Of a stretch of 55,001 nucleotides of DNA, positions 50,308-55,001 are shown piece after piece. A program made the position numbers and the translations under genes. The stretch is from JAAGZL01 sp050290785 (lineage in GTDB: Bacteria; Pseudomonadota; Gammaproteobacteria; Chromatiales; Chromatiaceae). The DNA lies in assembly GCA_050290785.1 (NCBI GenBank), contig JBNKIR010000008.1:1-55001 (forward strand). The letters are read 5' to 3'. The notes below the pieces were generated by a model. That model was not told the DNA's origin and did no database searches. It saw only the letters and a program-made list of their open reading frames with translations. Numbering within the stretch: position 1 is the first letter of the stretch; every line of letters begins with the position of its first letter.

Positions 50308-51807
50308 GTGGAATTTCAACTGAAAACCGGCTCTCCAGCCAATCAGCGCACCGCATGCCTCATCCTCGGCGTCTTCGAAAGACGCAGATTGCCTGAATAT
50401 ACAGACACGGTGGATAAGGCAAGCAGGGGGCAACTGCGCCAGATCCTGAAAAGCGGCGACATAGACGGCAAGCCGGGACAGAGCCTGATGCTCTACAACC
50501 CACAGGGTCTGCCATGTAAACGCATACTGCTGATTGGCTGCGGCAAGGAGAAGGATTTCACCATGGCCGCCTACCGCAAGGCGGTCGGCAAGGCCGTCTC
50601 AAGATTGAAAGATGGCGCCACTACAGAGGCGGCAATCTGCCTCCCGCTGCCTACACCCAAGGAGGGCTCCACCTACTCCATCTTCCGGGATACGGTTCTA
50701 TCCGCCGCAGAGGCGGTATACAGCTTCGACCAGTGCAAGAGCAGTTCCGACAACGAAAAGGACCGCCTGAAGAGACTCACCCTCATGCTCACGGACGGGA
50801 GACAGGCCAAGAAGGCCAAACTCGGGATGGAACACGGCAGATCCATTGCGGCCGCGGTCACCATGACCAGGGACCTGGGCAACCTGCCTGGAAACATCTG
50901 CACCCCCACCTACCTGGCCGAGCAGGCCAAGGGTCTGAAGCGCAGATCACGCAAGTTGAAGGTGGAGGTGCTGGACGAGGCCCAGATGAAGAAGCTGGGC
51001 ATGGGGTCGCTGCTCTCGGTGGCCAAGGGCAGCAGACAGCCGGCCAAGCTTATAACGATGGAGTATCGTGGCGGCAAACCCAAGGACAAACCGGTGGTGC
51101 TGGTGGGCAAGGGCCTTACCTTCGACGCCGGCGGCATCTCCCTGAAGCCATCTGCCGGCATGGAGGAGATGAAGTACGATATGTGCGGAGGCGCCAGCGT
51201 ACTGGGTGTGATGTCCGCCTGCATCGAGCTAAAACTGCCGATCAACCTGATCGGGCTGGTACCCACCTCTGAAAACCTGCCGGACGGAGCCGCCAACAAG
51301 CCAGGCGATATCGTCACCAGCATGTCCGGCAAGACCATCGAGATCCTCAACACAGATGCGGAGGGCAGATTGATCCTGTGTGACGCCCTCACCTACGCCG
51401 AGCGCTATGACCCGGCGACGGTGATCGACATCGCCACCCTGACCGGTGCATGCGTGGTGGCCCTGGGAAAACACGCCTCCGGCCTGCTGGCGAACAATGA
51501 CGACCTGGCGCAGGAACTGCTGCGTGCCGGCAACGCCTGCGGAGACCGTGCCTGGCAGCTACCACTCTGGGATGAGTATCAGGAGCTGATCGACAGCAAG
51601 GCGGCGGATATCGCCAACGTGGGTGGAAGATGGGCCGGCACCATCACCGCGGCCTGTTTCCTCTCCCGCTTCACCGAAAAGTACAAATGGGCCCATCTGG
51701 ATATCGCAGGCAGTGCCTGGGGCCAGGGTTCCACCAAGTCAGCCACCGGCCGGCCGGTCCCGCTGCTCACCCAGTTCCTGCTCAAGCGCTGCCGCATGGA
51801 TGGATAA
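50308..51807 (+). CDS. pepA: Leucyl aminopeptidase PepA (M17)
   Basis: The protein has 499 residues from a GTG start preceded by GGGAG. The metal and active-site residues are visible: VLVGKGLTFDAGGISLKPS, KYDMCGGASVLG and NTDAEGRLILCDAL, the M17 signature. The enzyme removes N-terminal leucine and other residues in the cytosol, using two metal ions. Some PepA proteins also bind DNA and help site-specific recombination at Xer sites or regulate carAB; the sequence alone does not tell. It begins the pepA-holC unit. Confidence 0.97.
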   Translation: MEFQLKTGSPANQRTACLILGVFERRRLPEYTDTVDKASRGQLRQILKSGDIDGKPGQSLMLYNPQGLPCKRILLIGCGKEKDFTMAAYRKAVGKAVSRLKDGATTEAAICLPLPTPKEGSTYSIFRDTVLSAAEAVYSFDQCKSSSDNEKDRLKRLTLMLTDGRQAKKAKLGMEHGRSIAAAVTMTRDLGNLPGNICTPTYLAEQAKGLKRRSRKLKVEVLDEAQMKKLGMGSLLSVAKGSRQPAKLITMEYRGGKPKDKPVVLVGKGLTFDAGGISLKPSAGMEEMKYDMCGGASVLGVMSACIELKLPINLIGLVPTSENLPDGAANKPGDIVTSMSGKTIEILNTDAEGRLILCDALTYAERYDPATVIDIATLTGACVVALGKHASGLLANNDDLAQELLRAGNACGDRAWQLPLWDEYQELIDSKAADIANVGGRWAGTITAACFLSRFTEKYKWAHLDIAGSAWGQGSTKSATGRPVPLLTQFLLKRCRMDG

Positions 51808-51808
51808 C

Positions 51809-52234
51809 ATGACCCAGGTAGATTTCTACATCTTAAAAGAGCAGTCGACCGGAGATCGTTTCACCATGGCCTGCCGTCTGGCCGGCAAGGCCTGGCAGCA
51901 GGGGCACAGGGTATACCTGCACACCAACTCCGATGCGGAATCCAGACACCTGGATCGTCTGCTCTGGACCTTCCGTCAGGAAGATTTCATACCGCATGGG
52001 ATGATCGGAGACGCCGACCCTGAACTCAACCCGGTCTTGATCGGTCATACAGGTGAAATAGGCGATGAACACGATGTCCTGCTCAACCTGGCCACCGAGG
52101 TACCGCAGTTCTTCAGCAGGTTCCAGCGGGTGGCGGAATGCATAGACCAGGATGCAGAGATAAAACAATCCGGACGTAGTCGCTACTGTTTCTATCGCGA
52201 CCGCGGCTATCAACTTCAGACCCATGAGATCTAG
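51809..52234 (+). CDS. holC: DNA polymerase III chi subunit
   Basis: The protein has 141 residues (MTQVDFYILKEQS), typical of chi. Conserved blocks are ACRLAGKAWQQGHRVYLHT, LDRLLWTFRQEDFIPH and LLNLATEVPQFFSRFQRVAECI. Chi links the clamp loader to single-stranded DNA-binding protein. It starts one base after the pepA stop codon, the common gammaproteobacterial order. It is followed by a helical protein instead of the usual valS. Confidence 0.95.
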   Translation: MTQVDFYILKEQSTGDRFTMACRLAGKAWQQGHRVYLHTNSDAESRHLDRLLWTFRQEDFIPHGMIGDADPELNPVLIGHTGEIGDEHDVLLNLATEVPQFFSRFQRVAECIDQDAEIKQSGRSRYCFYRDRGYQLQTHEI

Positions 52235-52237
52235 ACC

Positions 52238-52654
52238 ATGACCGACGACCGCTTTCCAGGATCACCACCAGGACAGAACAACCAGACACCGTCATCCGGC
52301 AACGGCGGCATAGCACTGGACGATATGGGCATACCCATACTGGATGAGATAGTCGCAGCCGAAGCGGAAGCAGAACCGGAACAAAACCTCCAGACCAAGT
52401 CATCATCCGATGCGCTCAAGCGCGCCCTCACCGTCCCCCACAATGAGATCCTGGCCAATGCCCTGCGCAACCAGCTCAGGTCGAAGGTAAAAAAGAACCT
52501 GGATGATATTACCCAGGAGGTGGCCGCCAAGACCGTTGCCGACATAACACCGGATCTGGAACGGATGATCAGGGACAGACTGACCAAGATCCTGGATCAA
52601 AGCATGGAAGAGATGATCGAAAAGGTCATCACCGAGACCACCAAGAGGATATAG
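52238..52654 (+). CDS. Acidic helical protein downstream of holC, unknown function
   Basis: The protein has 138 residues. The first ~60 are low-complexity and acidic (GSPPGQNNQTPSSGN, AAEAEAEPEQ). The second half is predicted helical, with heptad-like acidic and hydrophobic residues (LRNQLRSKVKKNLDDITQEVAAKTVADIT, LEKMI-type ends). No motif is recognised. It starts three bases after holC, so it belongs to that transcript, and a link to replication or clamp-loader function is only positional inference. A possible role as a polymerase-associated or cell-pole protein remains open. Confidence 0.6.
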   Translation: MTDDRFPGSPPGQNNQTPSSGNGGIALDDMGIPILDEIVAAEAEAEPEQNLQTKSSSDALKRALTVPHNEILANALRNQLRSKVKKNLDDITQEVAAKTVADITPDLERMIRDRLTKILDQSMEEMIEKVITETTKRI

Positions 52655-52685
52655 GGAAAGACGCCTAATAGCATATCGATCACAG

Positions 52686-53648
52686 ATGCATGACACCCTA
52701 CCACTTCTGCTGAACAGCGACTTCCCCGAGATCCGGCGCAACAGGCTGGAGACCATCCAGGTAAACCTGGGTTACAGATGCAATCAGAGATGCCTGCACT
52801 GCCATGTAAACGCCGGACCCACACGCCGGGAGACGATGTCGCGGGAGAACATCGAGCTGCTGTTAAAGATCCTGGCGGCCAATCCGGTACCGACCCTGGA
52901 CCTGACCGGCGGCGCACCAGAGATCCATCCGGATTTCAGATATGTGGTGCGGGAGGCGCGCGCCCTCGGGACGCACGTCATGGACCGTTGCAACCTGACC
53001 ATACTGAATGAACCGGATCAGGATGGACTGGCTGATTTCCTGGCCGAACATGGGGTCGAGATCGTCGCCTCCATGCCCTGCTATCTGGAAGAGAACGTGG
53101 ATGCACAGCGCGGTGACGGGGTCTACCACTCCAGCATAGCAGCACTGCAGCAGCTCAACTCTCTGGGCTACGGCCGGGAGGACAGTGACCTGCAGTTGAA
53201 CCTTGTGTACAACCCCGGCGGTCCGGCCCTGCCGCCACCCCAGGAGTGCCTGACGGCAGACTACAAGAGAGAACTGCTGCAACGCCACGGGATCGTCTTC
53301 AATAACCTGTACACCATCACCAATATGCCGATAAAACGGTTCGGCAGCACCCTTATATCCAGCGGCCAGTTCGATGCATATATGCAACTGCTGAAGTCAT
53401 CCCATCAGGATAAAAACCTGGAAAACGTGATGTGCAAAGGACTGGTGAGCGTCAACTGGGAGGGCCACATCTATGACTGTGACTTCAATCAGATGCTGGA
53501 CCTGCCGCTCAGGATCAACGGCCATCCACGCATGCATATGAAAGAGTTACTGCAGACGGATATCGATGACAATCCCATCATGGTGGCCGACCACTGCTAC
53601 GGCTGCACGGCCGGCGGCGGCAGCAGTTGCGGCGGCGCGCTTGTCTGA
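52686..53648 (+). CDS. arsS: Radical SAM protein, ArsS-type (arsenosugar biosynthesis family)
   Basis: The protein has 320 residues. The SAM cluster is C32-N-Q-R-C36-L-H-C39, preceded by the LGYRCNQRC region. The C-terminal tail carries a cysteine-rich block near residues 300-318 (HCYGCTAGGGSSCGGA), where some family members hold selenocysteine; here all are Cys. The family is linked to arsenosugar synthesis and to selenodomain-associated genes. Two glycosyltransferase-like genes follow, which are the usual partners. No arsenic resistance gene is seen, so the arsenic substrate is not proven for this organism. Confidence 0.87.
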   Translation: MHDTLPLLLNSDFPEIRRNRLETIQVNLGYRCNQRCLHCHVNAGPTRRETMSRENIELLLKILAANPVPTLDLTGGAPEIHPDFRYVVREARALGTHVMDRCNLTILNEPDQDGLADFLAEHGVEIVASMPCYLEENVDAQRGDGVYHSSIAALQQLNSLGYGREDSDLQLNLVYNPGGPALPPPQECLTADYKRELLQRHGIVFNNLYTITNMPIKRFGSTLISSGQFDAYMQLLKSSHQDKNLENVMCKGLVSVNWEGHIYDCDFNQMLDLPLRINGHPRMHMKELLQTDIDDNPIMVADHCYGCTAGGGSSCGGALV

Positions 53649-53666
53649 GGCCGCCCGGACCACTCC

Positions 53667-54350
53667 ATGTATGGCATCAATATATCAGTCATCATCCCGA
53701 CCCTGAATGAAGAGGGACATATAGAGCGGACCCTGACCGCCTTACAGCAACTGCGTAGCGCCGGACACGAGATCATACTGAGCGACGGCAGCAGCAGCGA
53801 CCGCACCGTCGCCATCGCGCGTCCCCTGGTAGACAAGATCGTCACCGGCGCCAGCGGCCGCGCCATCCAGATGAATCGCGGCGCGGAACAGGCCAGCGGC
53901 GATATCCTCTGGTTCCTGCATGCCGACACCATGGTCCCACCGGCCATAGACACCATCCTCGACCGCCTCACAGACAGGAGAAGCCCATGGGGCAGATTCG
54001 ACATCCGACTCTCCGGCACCCGCCCCATCTTCCGCATCATAGAGTCCATGATGAACCTGCGCTCCCGCATCACCTGGATAGCCACCGGCGACCAGGGCAT
54101 CTTCATGCTGCGCTACGCCTTCGATCAGGTCGGCGGCTTCGCCGAGATCCCACTGATGGAAGACATCGCAATGAGCGCCAGACTCAAGGGGATAGGACCG
54201 CCCGCCTGCCTCAAACAGCGACTGCTCACCTCCAGCAGGAGGTGGGAACAGAACGGCATCGTCAAGACCATCCTGCTGATGTGGTGGCTGCGCCTGGCCT
54301 ACTTCCTTGGCGCATCGCCCGACTATCTGGCCAGGAGATACCGCCCCTAG
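53667..54350 (+). CDS. Glycosyltransferase family 2, rSAM-associated
   Basis: The protein has 227 residues with a GT-A fold start (SVIIPTLNEEGHIERTLTAL), DGSSSDRT for the nucleotide sugar and a DTMVP acid motif (HADTMVPP). A final R-x-W (SSRRW) motif near the C-terminus is typical. This matches the group of transferases found next to ArsS-type radical SAM genes (TIGR04283 type). It probably transfers a sugar to an organic product in the cytosol. It starts 18 bp after arsS. Confidence 0.85.
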   Translation: MYGINISVIIPTLNEEGHIERTLTALQQLRSAGHEIILSDGSSSDRTVAIARPLVDKIVTGASGRAIQMNRGAEQASGDILWFLHADTMVPPAIDTILDRLTDRRSPWGRFDIRLSGTRPIFRIIESMMNLRSRITWIATGDQGIFMLRYAFDQVGGFAEIPLMEDIAMSARLKGIGPPACLKQRLLTSSRRWEQNGIVKTILLMWWLRLAYFLGASPDYLARRYRP

Positions 54351-54351
54351 C

Positions 54352-54972
54352 ATGATGCAATTCCCGGACGACAGACTGATCATCTTCGCCAAGGCCCCAA
54401 TACCAGGGCAGGTCAAAAAGAGGCTGATGCCGGTACTGGGGGCAATGGGGAGCGCGAAACTGCATCAGGAGATGCTGGAACAGAAACTACGCCTAACCCA
54501 TGACCACCAGATCGCGCCGACCGAACTCCACTGCTGGCCGGATAAGCTCCACCCCTACTTCCAGGAGGCCCAAATCAGATATGCGCTGCAACTGCACGAC
54601 CAACAGGGAGAGGACCTGGGGCAGCGCATGGCGCACTCCATGCAGCGATCGATAGATCGACACAGAAATGTCGTGCTCATAGGCACCGACTCCCCACCCC
54701 TGGACAGCTCCTATCTGACCCACGCCTTCCAGACACTGCAGGATGGCGCGGACGCGGTCATCGGTCCGGCGCAGGACGGCGGATATATCCTGATCGGCCT
54801 GAGCCGTTTTGATGCAGATATATTTGCAGAGATTGAATGGGGCGGCAGAGACGTCTGCAACCAGACCATATCCAGATTAGAGCGGCTTAGTTATAACCAT
54901 GTCGTTCTGGACACGCTATGGGATGTGGATAGACCGGAAGACCTGGAACGGCTGGGCGATTATTACAATTAA
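54352..54972 (+). CDS. CofC-like nucleotidyl/glycosyl transferase, rSAM-associated
   Basis: The protein has 206 residues from the ATG at 54352, one base after the previous stop codon. It has IIFAKAPIPGQVKKRL at the start, GTDSPPLD in the middle and GPAQDGGYILIGL further on, the motifs of TIGR04282-type transferases (related to CofC and molybdopterin nucleotidyltransferases). Together with the family 2 transferase and ArsS it forms the three-gene set. The substrate is unknown. A second ATG just downstream is an alternative start. Confidence 0.85.
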   Translation: MMQFPDDRLIIFAKAPIPGQVKKRLMPVLGAMGSAKLHQEMLEQKLRLTHDHQIAPTELHCWPDKLHPYFQEAQIRYALQLHDQQGEDLGQRMAHSMQRSIDRHRNVVLIGTDSPPLDSSYLTHAFQTLQDGADAVIGPAQDGGYILIGLSRFDADIFAEIEWGGRDVCNQTISRLERLSYNHVVLDTLWDVDRPEDLERLGDYYN

Positions 54973-55001
54973 CAGTTTTCAGGTTGTTTGATAGACTCTG
55001 A

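Noticed and set aside
53585..53648. Selenocysteine UGA in the ArsS tail
   Set aside because: The tail reads with cysteine codons throughout and the only TGA is the final stop codon after a complete domain.

Overview
The window looks like a piece of a gammaproteobacterial chromosome. The evidence is the complete Tol-Pal locus (ybgC-tolQRAB-pal-cpoB), the LptF/LptG pair with pepA and holC, ruvCAB next to yebC, SfsA, and a ccoNOQP/ccoGHIS high-affinity oxidase locus. The mix of a cbb3 oxidase, superoxide reductase, rubrerythrin and a YeeE/YedE sulfur-compound permease suggests a microaerophile, possibly a sulfur oxidiser. That lifestyle is inference, and no species can be named from the sequence alone. 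The left ~20 kb looks more AT-rich by eye than the rest.

Layout. 1-4.2 kb: the tail of an EAL-domain gene, a response regulator, a DUF3617-type exported protein, an LRR-like membrane protein next to a Sel1/SPOR protein, and an orphan exported protein. 4.2-13.2 kb, minus strand: ccoNOQP, a 40-residue membrane protein missing from standard descriptions of the operon, a strong terminator, then ccoG-fixH-ccoI-ccoS. A near-consensus FNR/Anr box lies far upstream of ccoN. 13.2-20 kb: sfsA, then an oxygen and oxidant defence group (2-Cys peroxiredoxin, superoxide reductase, MsrA, rubrerythrin, ferredoxin-NADP reductase with a membrane partner, quinone oxidoreductase) and the manganese exporter MntP. 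20.2-25.7 kb: small proteins and an RND efflux pump with its adaptor but no outer-membrane channel gene.

25.86-32.63 kb: a genomic island in a tRNA-Lys(TTT) gene. The 3' half of the tRNA plus its terminator is duplicated (83 bp, about 92% identical by hand alignment) on either side of ~6.6 kb that carries a two-partner secretion pair: a TpsA exoprotein with near-identical internal repeats and MBG/YDG modules, and its TpsB transporter. No integrase was found inside.

32.8-55 kb: mostly housekeeping genes. In order these are a YeeE/YedE permease, queC-queE (7-deazaguanine synthesis), Tol-Pal, ruvCAB-yebC, an alpha/beta hydrolase, an HDOD protein overlapping a TatD-associated-type radical SAM gene, a cupin, an RDD protein, lptFG, pepA-holC and a helical protein. 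The window ends with an ArsS-type radical SAM protein and its two characteristic glycosyltransferase-like partners. The least explained items are the tRNA-Lys TPS island, the small ORF after ccoP, the HDOD/radical-SAM pair and the Sel1-SPOR/LRR pair.
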